From Arenicella sp. (GTDB taxonomy: Bacteria; Pseudomonadota; Gammaproteobacteria; Arenicellales; Arenicellaceae): a DNA stretch of 8,471 bases. The stretch is from positions 1 through 8,471 of the forward strand of contig JAHHOC010000349.1 in NCBI GenBank assembly GCA_018677115.1. Direction: 5' to 3'. Below the pieces are notes generated by a model. The model made no database searches, was not told where the DNA came from, and saw only the letters and a program-made list of their open reading frames with translations. Below, in pieces: positions 1 to 7,439 of the stretch (position 1 is the stretch's first letter; each line of letters begins with the position of its first letter). A program made the translations under genes and the position numbers.

Positions 1-2595
1 GACCTGCTGATCCGTTTCCATCGCATGCGCGGTGACCAGACGCTTTGGCAAGTAGGCACCGATCATGCCGGAATTGCCACGCAAATGGTGGTCGAGCGCC
101 AACTTGCCGCACGCGGCATGGACCGACACGATCTGGGGCGTGACAAATTTATCGAACAGGTGTGGAACTGGCGAAGCGAATCCGGTGGCAACATTACCCG
201 GCAGTTGCGCCGCATGGGTGCCTCAATCGACTGGGAGCGGGAACGTTTTACCATGGACGAGGGTCTATCGCGGGCGGTTCAGGATGTGTTTATCCAGCTT
301 TACCAGGAAGGCTTAATCTACCGCGGCAAACGCCTGGTTAATTGGGACCCGGTTCTGCACACTGCTGTATCGGATCTGGAAGTCGAATCAGCTGAGGAGT
401 CAGGTCACCTATGGCATTTGCGCTATCCGATCACCGGCTCAGGCGATTTTCTGGTAGTAGCCACAACCCGCCCGGAAACCATGTTGGGCGACAGTGCGGT
501 AGCTGTCCATCCCGACGACAGCCGCTATACGCATCTGGTCGGCGGCACTATTGACCTGCCGCTTACCGATCGAAAAATTCCTATCATTGCCGATGACTAT
601 GTAGATCCCGAGTTTGGTTCGGGTTGTGTGAAAATCACTCCGGCACATGACTTTAACGATTACGAGGTGGGTAAACGGCACGATCTAGACATCATTAATG
701 TGCTCGACATCAATGCGGCCATTGATTTGCCAGATTCGCCTTACCACGCGCAGGATCGCTACGCAGCTCGCAAGCAAATTGTCGCGGATCTTGATCAAAC
801 TGATTTGCTACACAAAGTCGAGAATCACAAGCTGATGGTGCCCCGTGGCGACCGCTCCGGTGCTGTCATTGAACCCTATTTAACCGATCAGTGGTACGTA
901 AAAGTTGAACCTTTGGCAAAGCAGGCAATTAAGGTGGTTGAAGATGGCGACATCAGGTTTGTGCCTGAGAATTGGAGCAACACCTACTTTGAGTGGATGC
1001 GTAATCTACAGGACTGGTGCATCTCCCGACAAATATGGTGGGGGCATCGAATCCCGGCCTGGTACGACCAGGATGGCAATATTTACGTTGCCCATTCCGC
1101 TGCAGAAGCGCAGCAGCAGGCTGGTGAGGGTGCCGTACTGCGACAGGATGACGACGTATTAGACACCTGGTTTTCGTCCGCCCTATGGCCATTTTCGACC
1201 CTGGGCTGGCCGGAGCAAACACCTGAACTGGCTAAGTACTATCCAACCAATGTACTCGTCACCGGATTCGATATTATCTTTTTCTGGGTTGCGCGGATGA
1301 TTATGTTCGGCCTAAAGTTTACCGGCCAGGTTCCTTTTCATGAAGTCTATATCCACGGCCTGGTGCGCGACCACGACGGACATAAGATGTCCAAGTCCAA
1401 GGGCAACGTGCTGGATCCTCTCGACCTGATTGATGGTATCGACCTTGAGGCGCTGGTTGCCAAACGCACGTCCGGCCTGATGCGCCCTAAGGATGCCCCA
1501 AAAATTGAAAAGGCCACACGTAAAGAATTTCCCGAGGGAATTGATGCCTACGGTACTGACGCACTACGTTTTACCTTTGCCAGCCAGGCAACCCTGGGCA
1601 GGGATATCCGCTTTGATCTGGCGCGCGTTGAGGGGTATCGGAACTTCTGCAACAAGATATGGAACGCCTCACGTTATGTGCTGATCAACACTGAGCAATA
1701 TGACTGCGGACAGTCGGGCGGAGACTTAGAATTGAGTCTGGCGGACCGTTGGATCATCTCACGTCTGCAGCAAGTGGAAGCAGAGGTAGTTAAGCAACTC
1801 ACGGCCTATCGCTTCGATCAAATGGCACAAACCCTGTACGGATTTATCTGGGACGAATACTGCAGCTGGTATGTGGAGCTTACCAAGATAGTGCTCAACG
1901 ACAATGGCGCCAGCGAGCAGCAACAGCGTGGTACCCGTCGCACCCTGGTGCGGGTGCTGGAGAGCCTGTTGCGGCTGGTGCACCCGATCATGCCGTTTAT
2001 CACCGAAGAATTATGGCAACAAATTAAGGACTTAGCAGGCGTTGAGGGCGACACCATCATGCATTGTCGATATCCGCAGAGCGATCCATCTAGAATTGAT
2101 GAGGACGCGGTAGCCCAAATGGATTGGATACAAGCGGTTATAACCGGCGTGCGAAATATCCGGGGTGAGATGAATATCAGCCCAAGCAGGGAATTACCCG
2201 TACTACTGCATGGACTCAGCAAGGCAGAACGTAATTATCTGGCGGATCATCAAAACTATTTGCTGAAATTCGGTCGCTTTGAGTCGGTTGAAATTCTCGA
2301 TCAACTGGAGCAAGCACCAGAATCGGCTACCGCATTAGTCGGCGAAACCTCCGTGCTGATCCCATTGGGTTCATTTATCGATGCCTCCGCAGAAATCGTA
2401 CGCTTGCAGAAGGAACTGGCAAAGGCTGAACAGGAAGCGGCCAACGTTTCCGCAAGACTCAGTAACACAGCGTTTACAGACAAGGCACCTGCCATGGTAG
2501 TCGACAAAGCCAGGCAGCAATTGGCCGATGCCGAATCATCGTCAGCTTTATTACGTCAGCAAATTAAGCGGATGGAAACATTTCTTGATTCTTGA
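1..2595 (+). CDS. valS: Valine--tRNA ligase, 5'-truncated by the window edge
   Basis: Class I aminoacyl-tRNA synthetase that charges tRNA-Val in the cytoplasm and hydrolyses mischarged Thr-tRNA. The frame is open from base 1, so the apparent ATG at 25 is internal. The fragment has 864 codons, against about 950 residues in E. coli ValS. By alignment from memory some 60 N-terminal residues are missing, including the HIGH signature (HMGH in E. coli), which should lie just upstream. Seen in order (fragment numbering): the [13 protein letters not shown] block near 16-28; the CP1 editing domain with [10 protein letters not shown] from residue 155 and HDFNDYEVG near 217-225; [18 protein letters not shown] near 338-355; the KMSKS loop at 462-466 (bases 1384-1398); the anticodon-binding domain with [16 protein letters not shown]; and a C-terminal coiled-coil arm from about 798 to the end, typical of ValS. 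No frameshift or lesion is seen. The gene converges directly on the DUF4345-like gene. Confidence 0.98.
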   Translation, partial: DLLIRFHRMRGDQTLWQVGTDHAGIATQMVVERQLAARGMDRHDLGRDKFIEQVWNWRSESGGNITRQLRRMGASIDWERERFTMDEGLSRAVQDVFIQLYQEGLIYRGKRLVNWDPVLHTAVSDLEVESAEESGHLWHLRYPITGSGDFLVVATTRPETMLGDSAVAVHPDDSRYTHLVGGTIDLPLTDRKIPIIADDYVDPEFGSGCVKITPAHDFNDYEVGKRHDLDIINVLDINAAIDLPDSPYHAQDRYAARKQIVADLDQTDLLHKVENHKLMVPRGDRSGAVIEPYLTDQWYVKVEPLAKQAIKVVEDGDIRFVPENWSNTYFEWMRNLQDWCISRQIWWGHRIPAWYDQDGNIYVAHSAAEAQQQAGEGAVLRQDDDVLDTWFSSALWPFSTLGWPEQTPELAKYYPTNVLVTGFDIIFFWVARMIMFGLKFTGQVPFHEVYIHGLVRDHDGHKMSKSKGNVLDPLDLIDGIDLEALVAKRTSGLMRPKDAPKIEKATRKEFPEGIDAYGTDALRFTFASQATLGRDIRFDLARVEGYRNFCNKIWNASRYVLINTEQYDCGQSGGDLELSLADRWIISRLQQVEAEVVKQLTAYRFDQMAQTLYGFIWDEYCSWYVELTKIVLNDNGASEQQQRGTRRTLVRVLESLLRLVHPIMPFITEELWQQIKDLAGVEGDTIMHCRYPQSDPSRIDEDAVAQMDWIQAVITGVRNIRGEMNISPSRELPVLLHGLSKAERNYLADHQNYLLKFGRFESVEILDQLEQAPESATALVGETSVLIPLGSFIDASAEIVRLQKELAKAEQEAANVSARLSNTAFTDKAPAMVVDKARQQLADAESSSALLRQQIKRMETFLDS

Positions 2596-2600
2596 TCAAG
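2591..2600. other. 10-bp palindrome containing both convergent stop codons
   Basis: CTTGATCAAG is a perfect palindrome. The valS stop TGA is at 2593-2595 and the stop of the minus-strand gene is at 2596-2598, so the two reading frames abut with no base between them. A copy of CTTGAT at 2584-2589 can also pair with ATCAAG at 2595-2600 (6-bp stem, 5-nt loop). Neither strand shows a T-run after the stem, so I do not call a rho-independent terminator. Termination of either transcript must occur inside the opposing gene or depend on Rho. Confidence 0.6.
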
Positions 2601-2994
2601 TTGCCCGCCGGTGCAGATACAAACCCAGCAGAGCACTTGCCAGGCCGGTAAGTTCAATAATGTAAATTCGATACAGAATCGCCCCTTCAGGCGAATGCTG
2701 CAGCAAGCCATAGGAACGCACAATCACCGCAGCCAGATAGGTTATCGCCAGCATCAGTAAGGCCGGCTTTGTTATCGACGGATCGAACAGGCCTAAAACA
2801 AAGAAGCAACCCATGGCAAACATCAAACCGCCATAAAATGTACGCATCTCGATCATTCCATCCGGCGAAGTTGCAGCGATAGACAGCAGCGCCATCATGT
2901 CTTCAGGCATGAGCATGAAAACCAGGCCAAAATACAGATGCATCGCCCCGTTCACCAGCAGTATCAGGTAAACCAATTTGATTGCGATGTTCAT
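2596..2994 (-). CDS. DUF4345-like small integral membrane protein
   Basis: A 132-residue, strongly hydrophobic protein with four predicted membrane segments at about residues 5-28, 53-70, 76-97 and 108-127, ending in a short basic tail (HRRAT). The layout and the E-x-R-x-x-YGG motif at the start of the second helix (EMRTFYGG, 49-56) resemble the DUF4345 family of four-helix inner-membrane proteins, whose function is unknown; the assignment is from memory of the family pattern. It is last in a run of six co-directional genes, starting 14 bp after the stop of the LpxO/OlsC-type hydroxylase. No strong Shine-Dalgarno is visible (an AGGGC lies rather far upstream), so translation may be coupled to the preceding gene. 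Its stop directly abuts the valS stop. Confidence 0.85.
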   Translation of the reverse strand: MNIAIKLVYLILLVNGAMHLYFGLVFMLMPEDMMALLSIAATSPDGMIEMRTFYGGLMFAMGCFFVLGLFDPSITKPALLMLAITYLAAVIVRSYGLLQHSPEGAILYRIYIIELTGLASALLGLYLHRRAT

Positions 2995-3008
2995 GGCTTT
3001 AGCTAGCC

Positions 3009-3911
3009 CTAGAAAAATAGCAAATAAATGAGCCCAATAAATAACCCGTATTTAAGGACTATATAAAAAGGTTTATTCCATTTTTTTATTTTTCGAGAAA
3101 GGGTGCGGAACTTATACAAAGTTTCAAACGATCTGTTCAGCGCTCCAACCTTTTCGGTTTCTTCATTGTTGGTAGCAGATATGCGGATGATATTGTCGCT
3201 TACCCAGTGATTGATCTTGTCCACCAGCTTAAAGCGCATGGGGCGGTGGACATCAGCAAACAGGATAATCCTCGGCTGATCGGATTTGTTGTAGGCCTCG
3301 TGAATATAAGTTTCATCGAACAACACATCTTTGCCATCCCGCCACGAGTGCCGGTGACCGTCTACGAGGATGTAACAGTCGTCGCTGTTGGGCGTCACCA
3401 GGCCAAGGTGATAACGCAATGAACCCGCATAGGGATCCCGATGCTGTTTAAGCTCCCCACCAGGCGGCAAAGACGCAAACATGGCGGCTTTAATCGACGG
3501 TGTTTTTTTGAGCACCTCAACTGTTTTGGGACATTGATCTACCGCGGAGGGCAGATAGTCCTCATACCACTTCAGGTAGAAGCGGGTCCAACCAGTTCTG
3601 AAGAAAGAATTAAAACCCACATCGTTCAGGCCATCGGCTGCCTTTATTTTTCCATCGGCAGATAACTGTAAGGCCTCGTCACGCATAACCTGCCAGTTGT
3701 CCCTCAGCGTTTTCAAATCCTCAAGTTCGTCAACATTGAGCAGAGGCTTGTTGGGTAATTTCGAGCTGAGATTCATCAGCAGATTATAGGGAGCGAGATA
3801 ATTGGTGTGAGTCAGAAACTGACGCGCCCAGGGGAATCGCACCTGTCCGCGGTAATGCATATTCATTACCGCCACAACATATATTCCGAGGATTACAAAA
3901 CCGATTGTCAT
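3009..3911 (-). CDS. lpxO: LpxO/OlsC-type Fe(II)/2-oxoglutarate-dependent lipid acyl hydroxylase
   Basis: A member of the aspartyl/asparaginyl beta-hydroxylase-like dioxygenases. LpxO adds a 2-hydroxyl to a secondary acyl chain of lipid A at the inner membrane; the related OlsC hydroxylates an acyl chain of ornithine lipid. The 300-residue length matches Salmonella LpxO (about 302). Visible: an N-terminal membrane helix (about 2-18) followed by MHYRGQVR; the DVGFNSFFRTGWTRFYLKWY block (97-116); MFASLPPGGELKQHRDPY (144-161), holding the putative iron ligands H157 and D159; RYHLGL; FDETYIHEAYN with H204; R214 as probable 2-oxoglutarate ligand; and a C-terminal hydrophobic helix (about 282-300). 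All expected catalytic residues are present. The ATG has a weak GGA about 6 nt upstream, and an in-frame TAG lies shortly before it. Overall resemblance favours LpxO; placement in the same run as olsBA raises ornithine lipid as an alternative substrate, so the symbol is tentative at substrate level. Confidence 0.93.
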   Translation of the reverse strand: MTIGFVILGIYVVAVMNMHYRGQVRFPWARQFLTHTNYLAPYNLLMNLSSKLPNKPLLNVDELEDLKTLRDNWQVMRDEALQLSADGKIKAADGLNDVGFNSFFRTGWTRFYLKWYEDYLPSAVDQCPKTVEVLKKTPSIKAAMFASLPPGGELKQHRDPYAGSLRYHLGLVTPNSDDCYILVDGHRHSWRDGKDVLFDETYIHEAYNKSDQPRIILFADVHRPMRFKLVDKINHWVSDNIIRISATNNEETEKVGALNRSFETLYKFRTLSRKIKKWNKPFYIVLKYGLFIGLIYLLFF

Positions 3912-3958
3912 ATTAATTCCAGATTGCTAGAGCCCACGGGGGCATTGCCCTACGAAGA

Positions 3959-4387
3959 TTACGCATGGCCCGCGTTGCTATCGCTGTTGCGGGAAATACC
4001 ATACACATAGGCGATGGTGTACACGGCGCCGATTATATATCCTAAAATCACTGTGTTAAAGATTTCCGGTGTGCCCGCCATGGCATTCACCCACCATGAA
4101 GTACTGAATACGATAGCGCAGCTCACAATGATCGTGCACCATTTCACTAAATCCTCAATTTTGCTAATGCGAGATATCAAGCGGTACAGCGACTCGATTA
4201 ATAGCACCATCACCGCGGTGAGCATCATGCTGTAAGTTCCCTGCACACAGGCCGCTTTCAGGGCGGCTGCACTGCCATGCATAAAATTTACGCCAAAAGC
4301 CCAGGCTCCATAGAACATTAGTGCGGCAACCGCACTCAATGTACTGCGGTGCAATGGTGATAGCAGGGAAAAACGATCAATCGGCAT
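3959..4387 (-). CDS. Unrecognised four-helix membrane protein
   Basis: A 142-residue protein I do not recognise. Four hydrophobic segments are evident at about residues 15-35, 45-70, 82-104 and 109-131, joined by short loops. Notable features are an N-terminal HR pair, SRISKIEDLVKW between helices 2 and 3, a glutamate (E65) in the second helix, STSWWVNAMAGTPEIF between helices 3 and 4, and a polar tail (SRNSDSNAGHA). The start is well fixed: the codon before the ATG is an in-frame TAG. The Shine-Dalgarno is mediocre (GGAA about 9 nt upstream). It lies 30 bp after the YHS gene and 47 bp before the hydroxylase gene in the same run, so co-transcription is likely. A role in membrane-lipid handling is only an inference from position. 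Confidence 0.8.
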   Translation of the reverse strand: MPIDRFSLLSPLHRSTLSAVAALMFYGAWAFGVNFMHGSAAALKAACVQGTYSMMLTAVMVLLIESLYRLISRISKIEDLVKWCTIIVSCAIVFSTSWWVNAMAGTPEIFNTVILGYIIGAVYTIAYVYGISRNSDSNAGHA

Positions 4388-4417
4388 CTAACCGGTTCCA
4401 GGTGAGAACAGCCGGCA

Positions 4418-4867
4418 TCATTTTTGTAACAAGGCTGGCCAGTTCTTGTCTGCATCAACAATATAGCTGTCTTTATCTGCCAGCCATTTCTGATTAATCG
4501 ATGGACTGTAATTTAAATATAACTTCCCCTGATGAATCGTGAACAGCTCAGGTTGTATGGATGCGGTTTTATTTTGCGCAATGGCATAAGCGCAATAACC
4601 GCCATATTGAGGCGCGTACTTGTCCGGTTCACGCAAAAACAGATCCAGGTTTTGCCGGGATGAAAACAGCCATACGGCCTGCTGATATTCGGTTTTGTAT
4701 CGCTCATCACCTTTTACCGCCCTGCCCTCGACAAAATACGCCACCGTGTCATAGCCCTTTATCGCCTTGTCTGAGAAAAACCCGGTGTAGGTCGGGTCGA
4801 TGGCCCACGCCTTAGTCACACCCAGCAACATTAAAATGAACAGGCTCAAATGGTAGGTTCGTCTCAT
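4418..4867 (-). CDS. Secreted YHS domain-containing protein
   Basis: A 149-residue protein with a clear Sec signal peptide: MRRT, a hydrophobic core (7-16) and a probable signal peptidase I site after AWA at residue 22, predicting a periplasmic mature protein of about 127 residues. Residues 38-93 form a YHS domain: GYDTVAYF (38-45), G-x-A-x-x-G, a Y-x-x-x-Y pair, W-x-FSS (66-70), F-x-x-x-P-x-KY-x-PQYGGYCAYA (77-95). YHS domains occur in heavy-metal ATPases and related metal-binding proteins; the ligand and role of these stand-alone exported versions are not established. Only one cysteine (C92) remains in the mature protein, so a cysteine-rich metal site is unlikely. A good GGAG lies 6 nt before the ATG (4874-4877), meaning it has its own ribosome entry. 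It sits between olsA (44 bp upstream) and the unrecognised membrane protein. Confidence 0.9.
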   Translation of the reverse strand: MRRTYHLSLFILMLLGVTKAWAIDPTYTGFFSDKAIKGYDTVAYFVEGRAVKGDERYKTEYQQAVWLFSSRQNLDLFLREPDKYAPQYGGYCAYAIAQNKTASIQPELFTIHQGKLYLNYSPSINQKWLADKDSYIVDADKNWPALLQK

Positions 4868-4911
4868 AACATTCTCCAGATAATTATTGCCATTACAGGC
4901 CGCTCATTCTG

Positions 4912-5715
4912 TCAGCCAATGAATTCTTGCAGCTTTTCCGCGACCATTGCCTGACAATGATCGGTACAGGCCTTGCGCGAATCGAAATCTTGCAGATAAC
5001 AGACCGGATGAAAGTGAACTTTTATTTCAACATTCTTCAGCGGCAATAAAGCGGCCGCGTGTGAGCCGAACGGCATAGTGCCATACCAGGCGTAATAATC
5101 GCGAATAGCTTGATTCATACGCTGCCCACCCTGGCTAATATAAGCAATGGTTACCGGTTGAATACTTACCCGGGGATCATCTATAGCCGCCGATTCAAAC
5201 AGACTTGATTTAAAAGCTTCTACATGTGTCCCTTCTGTGCTGGTTCCCTCAGCAAATAAAATCAGGCTTTTGCCGCAACGCAAATATTGCTGCATATGGT
5301 CCAGTTGATGCCTTGCGCGCCCGGTTTTGCGTTCAAAAAACAAAGTGTTTTGAAATTGCGCATAAGTACCCAGCACCGGCCAGTTGGCGACTTCTGATTT
5401 GGCGATAAAATAACCGCGAATCTTGCCCAGCGGAAAGATGTCGAGATAACTGATGTGATTGGAAACGAATAACACTGGTGCTTGGGTGCAAATGTTACCT
5501 GAGTAGGTAACGCTTAGGCCTAATATGAAACACATGCCGCGGTGGAAATAATGCGGCATCTCGGTATGCCCATTCCACCTGCAGGCACGACCCGCGAAAA
5601 ATAACAGCGGCATGATGGTAATCCATATCAACAATGCTGGCACCCGCCATACGGCCAGAAGATAGTTTCGCCTGACTTGCATAGCGGGATCAGCAGTTGA
5701 ATCGGCGTTAATCAA
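4912..5715 (-). CDS. olsA: Lyso-ornithine lipid O-acyltransferase / PlsC-family acyltransferase
   Basis: A membrane-associated acyltransferase of the PlsC/LPLAT superfamily, 267 residues. Next to olsB the expected reaction is transfer of a second acyl chain to the 3-hydroxyl of lyso-ornithine lipid. Seen: an N-terminal hydrophobic segment (about 20-41); acyltransferase block I NHISYLD (86-92, HX4D with H87 and D92); block II NTLFFERKTGR (123-133); block III FAEGTSTEG (154-162), where general PlsC enzymes usually have FPEGTRS; and block IV IQPVTI (185-190). The Ala in place of Pro and the TSTEG tail look more like OlsA than like general PlsC, but phosphatidic-acid synthesis cannot be excluded. 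I accept the TTG start at 5713-5715: it overlaps the olsB stop by 8 bp and has a GGTGA 9 nt upstream, whereas the first ATG (residue 12) has no visible Shine-Dalgarno. Confidence 0.9.
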   Translation of the reverse strand: MINADSTADPAMQVRRNYLLAVWRVPALLIWITIMPLLFFAGRACRWNGHTEMPHYFHRGMCFILGLSVTYSGNICTQAPVLFVSNHISYLDIFPLGKIRGYFIAKSEVANWPVLGTYAQFQNTLFFERKTGRARHQLDHMQQYLRCGKSLILFAEGTSTEGTHVEAFKSSLFESAAIDDPRVSIQPVTIAYISQGGQRMNQAIRDYYAWYGTMPFGSHAAALLPLKNVEIKVHFHPVCYLQDFDSRKACTDHCQAMVAEKLQEFIG

Positions 5716-6520
5716 CTGATTTATTCACCAGCACGTGGTTAGATTTAAACATTTGCTTAACATCGACATAGATGGCCACAAAGGTTGTGTTAAATACCGG
5801 ATCGATAATCGCATGATCACTGATACGGGCACCGATCTTAAGATAGCCTCGTAATAACGTGGGCACCTGGCCGCGCTTCTTGCCCTTACCTGGCTTTTCC
5901 TCAAAATCCTTGATCGCGACGCTGTTAACCCCGGGTTTTGGTTTTGGCATCAACTCGGGTTCCGCGAGGTGTTTGTGATAAAGATAAGACAGTATTTCGG
6001 TGTGATCCCGGTAATCGGTGCCCTTAAAGCTGGCACAGCCGAATAGCAACTGGTAATTGTTCTGTGAAATAAATTGCATGGTGAATTTCCACATCAGCAT
6101 TAATATCGCGCCGCCACGGCCCTTCGGCGACACACAGGCTCGACTCAGCTCCATAATTGATGAGTAACGCTCACGTAATCCGCTGAGGTCGAACGCGTGC
6201 TCAGTATAAAATTGCTGGCCTTCACCCAGGTTTGAATTGCTCACCAGGCGCACAGTACCGACTACTTCCATATCCCTCTGGGTATCGACCACTACCACAT
6301 GATAGGCAATCTGATCCCATTCGTCCTCTTCGCGCTGGATATTCAGCATCTCGCGTGTGACGCGGCCACCGCTTTCCTTGAATAGAACTTCATAGCGCAG
6401 CTTTTGCGCCGCGCGAATCTCCTGCTCCGATTCCGCCATACGCACGTCATAGTGCCCTGCCGACATACTGCCGGTCAAAAGCCTGGTCATTTTTCTAAAT
6501 ACTTTAGGACTAAGTGCCAT
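5708..6520 (-). CDS. olsB: L-ornithine N-alpha-acyltransferase (OlsB-type GNAT)
   Basis: A 270-residue GNAT-fold protein of the OlsB family, sometimes labelled putative hemolysin. OlsB transfers a 3-hydroxyacyl group from acyl-ACP to the alpha-amino group of ornithine, giving lyso-ornithine lipid, the first step of ornithine-lipid synthesis. Seen: AQKLRYEVLF (38-47), the usual start of the fold; VVGTVRLV (86-93); ELSRACVSPKGRGG (124-137), the cofactor-binding region; LFGCASFKGTDY (159-170), a hallmark of this family; a basic linker GKGKKRG (211-217); PTLLRGYLKIGARI (220-233); and DPVFNTTFVAIYVDV (240-254). The chosen ATG has GAG about 8-9 nt upstream; the next Met (residue 11) has none. It is first in the six-gene run, after a 142-bp gap, and overlaps olsA by 8 bp. 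The acyl acceptor is assumed to be ornithine; glutamine- or glycine-lipid synthases have similar folds. Confidence 0.9.
   Translation of the reverse strand: MALSPKVFRKMTRLLTGSMSAGHYDVRMAESEQEIRAAQKLRYEVLFKESGGRVTREMLNIQREEDEWDQIAYHVVVVDTQRDMEVVGTVRLVSNSNLGEGQQFYTEHAFDLSGLRERYSSIMELSRACVSPKGRGGAILMLMWKFTMQFISQNNYQLLFGCASFKGTDYRDHTEILSYLYHKHLAEPELMPKPKPGVNSVAIKDFEEKPGKGKKRGQVPTLLRGYLKIGARISDHAIIDPVFNTTFVAIYVDVKQMFKSNHVLVNKSVD
5725..5729 (-). promoter_or_regulatory. Ribosome binding site deciding the TTG start of olsA
   Basis: On the minus strand GGTGA lies 9 nt before the TTG at 5713-5715, inside the last codons of olsB. No comparable site precedes the alternative ATG at 5680-5682. The TTG start gives an 8-bp overlap (TTGATTAA) with the olsB stop, a layout typical of translational coupling. 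Confidence 0.5.
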
Positions 6521-6662
6521 CAGCTGATCTCAAAAAGTGCCTAGCGGGTGTGATCGGTAGATCAAGACGATAAACAGCTGCAAACTGTCGATAAAATATA
6601 ATCAAGCTCGACAAAGATTGCACAATCCGTCAGTTAACTATTACGATAGTTGAACTATTGCC
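6521..6662 (-). promoter_or_regulatory. Intergenic leader of the olsB operon with candidate promoter
   Basis: This 142-bp AT-rich gap separates the NRDE gene stop from the olsB start and is the natural place for the operon's promoter. The best candidate on the minus strand is TTGTGC (6620-6625) followed after 18 nt by TTATAT (6596-6601), leaving a leader of roughly 70 nt. The -35 overlaps a dyad GATTG-CA-CAATC (6616-6627), a possible operator. Within the leader, TGATC/GATCA (6551-6555 and 6560-6564) could form a small hairpin. All are weak pattern matches. Confidence 0.3.
6632..6656. repeat. Imperfect inverted repeat behind the NRDE gene
   Basis: AGTTAACTAT (6632-6641) and ATAGTT-g-AACT (6646-6656) pair as a 10-bp stem with one bulged base and a 4-nt loop. 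It begins 6 nt past the NRDE gene stop in the direction of transcription. The stem is AT-rich and no T-run follows, so it is a poor intrinsic terminator; an operator or 3'-end stabilising structure is equally possible. Confidence 0.45.
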
Positions 6663-7421
6663 TTATATCTTAATCGCCGCAACTATTTTTTCGGGCTCGG
6701 ACAGCGGTATCCGCGGAGCGATCACTGCATCACTCAAGCGGGCTGTACAAGGCGGACCATCGGAGTAGCGAAACTGGACCATCGAACTGTCCACATCAAT
6801 ATAACTCAAGCTGACGGTACTGGCATCTTCGCGATGCATACAGACTGACTCCTGGGATTTTGCCGGCAGATGACTGGCATGGAATCGCAGATAGTCTTCG
6901 CTATGTGTTGAGCTCGCCAGCCCCAAATTATCAAACAATTGCTTGCGTACCTGCTTCACGTGTTTGGCGTCAACCGCTGAGGAGGATTTAGGTTTGCTTA
7001 CGTTGTGTTCGACACGCGCCTCGTGTCCGTCCCATATACAAAGGCGATTTGATCCTGAATGGTCAATGATAAACATGCGAAAAGCCCGGTAGTCCTGCAG
7101 CTGGAGGCTCAGGAAATGCTCAGCGGCAGCATCAATATCACTGGTCATCTCGAATTGACGCACGATCTGGCCACGGCTGATCCAGTTCTTGTAGGTGGCA
7201 ATTTGTTCAAATTCATAATGATTGAGCAGGCAGACTGTCACGCCATACTGGTTGACCGAAATCCACGATCCTCCTGCGTCAGCGTCGGTTGGAGAAATCA
7301 CCTGTACATCTGCATCAGCTCGTACCCCCGGGATTGCTGCTCGACTTCGCGAGCCCCTTTCATCACGATTGAAAAATAACTCATAGCCATCCTGCTTTAC
7401 GAACCACGTCATCGTGCACAT
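6663..7421 (-). CDS. NRDE/TANGO2-family protein
   Basis: A 252-residue protein of the NRDE (TANGO2) family, named for its N-terminal Asn-Arg-Asp-Glu motif. Seen: MCTMTW at the very start, with C2 in the position conserved across the family; FNRDERGSRSR (17-27); a GGSW-x-x-x-N-x-x-G block (50-60); CLLNH (64-68); a QIVRQF segment; and a DHSG stretch. Length fits bacterial members (about 240-270). The N-terminal cysteine and overall pattern recall Ntn-hydrolase folds, but no activity is established for bacterial members. Eukaryotic TANGO2/HRG-9 proteins have been linked to haem trafficking and lipid/acyl-CoA metabolism; carrying this over is inference. There is no signal peptide, so it is probably cytoplasmic. 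A good GGAG (7430-7433) lies 8 nt before the ATG, and the gap to the upstream DinB-like gene is 18 bp, so the two are probably co-transcribed. Confidence 0.9.
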   Translation of the reverse strand: MCTMTWFVKQDGYELFFNRDERGSRSRAAIPGVRADADVQVISPTDADAGGSWISVNQYGVTVCLLNHYEFEQIATYKNWISRGQIVRQFEMTSDIDAAAEHFLSLQLQDYRAFRMFIIDHSGSNRLCIWDGHEARVEHNVSKPKSSSAVDAKHVKQVRKQLFDNLGLASSTHSEDYLRFHASHLPAKSQESVCMHREDASTVSLSYIDVDSSMVQFRYSDGPPCTARLSDAVIAPRIPLSEPEKIVAAIKI

Positions 7422-7439
7422 ATCATCAACTCCGTGTAC

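Noticed and set aside
1818..2222. 134-residue minus-strand ORF inside valS
   Set aside because: It lies entirely antisense to a well-conserved synthetase, with low-complexity Ser/Arg/Cys-rich sequence and no recognisable domain; a shadow of valS codon usage.
3912..3958. GGGC/GCCC short hairpins in the spacer before the hydroxylase gene
   Set aside because: The stems are only 4 bp with competing pairings and no T-run; not enough to call a terminator or attenuator.
7059..7379. 106-residue plus-strand ORF antisense to the NRDE gene
   Set aside because: It is fully covered by the NRDE motifs on the other strand and shows no domain of its own.
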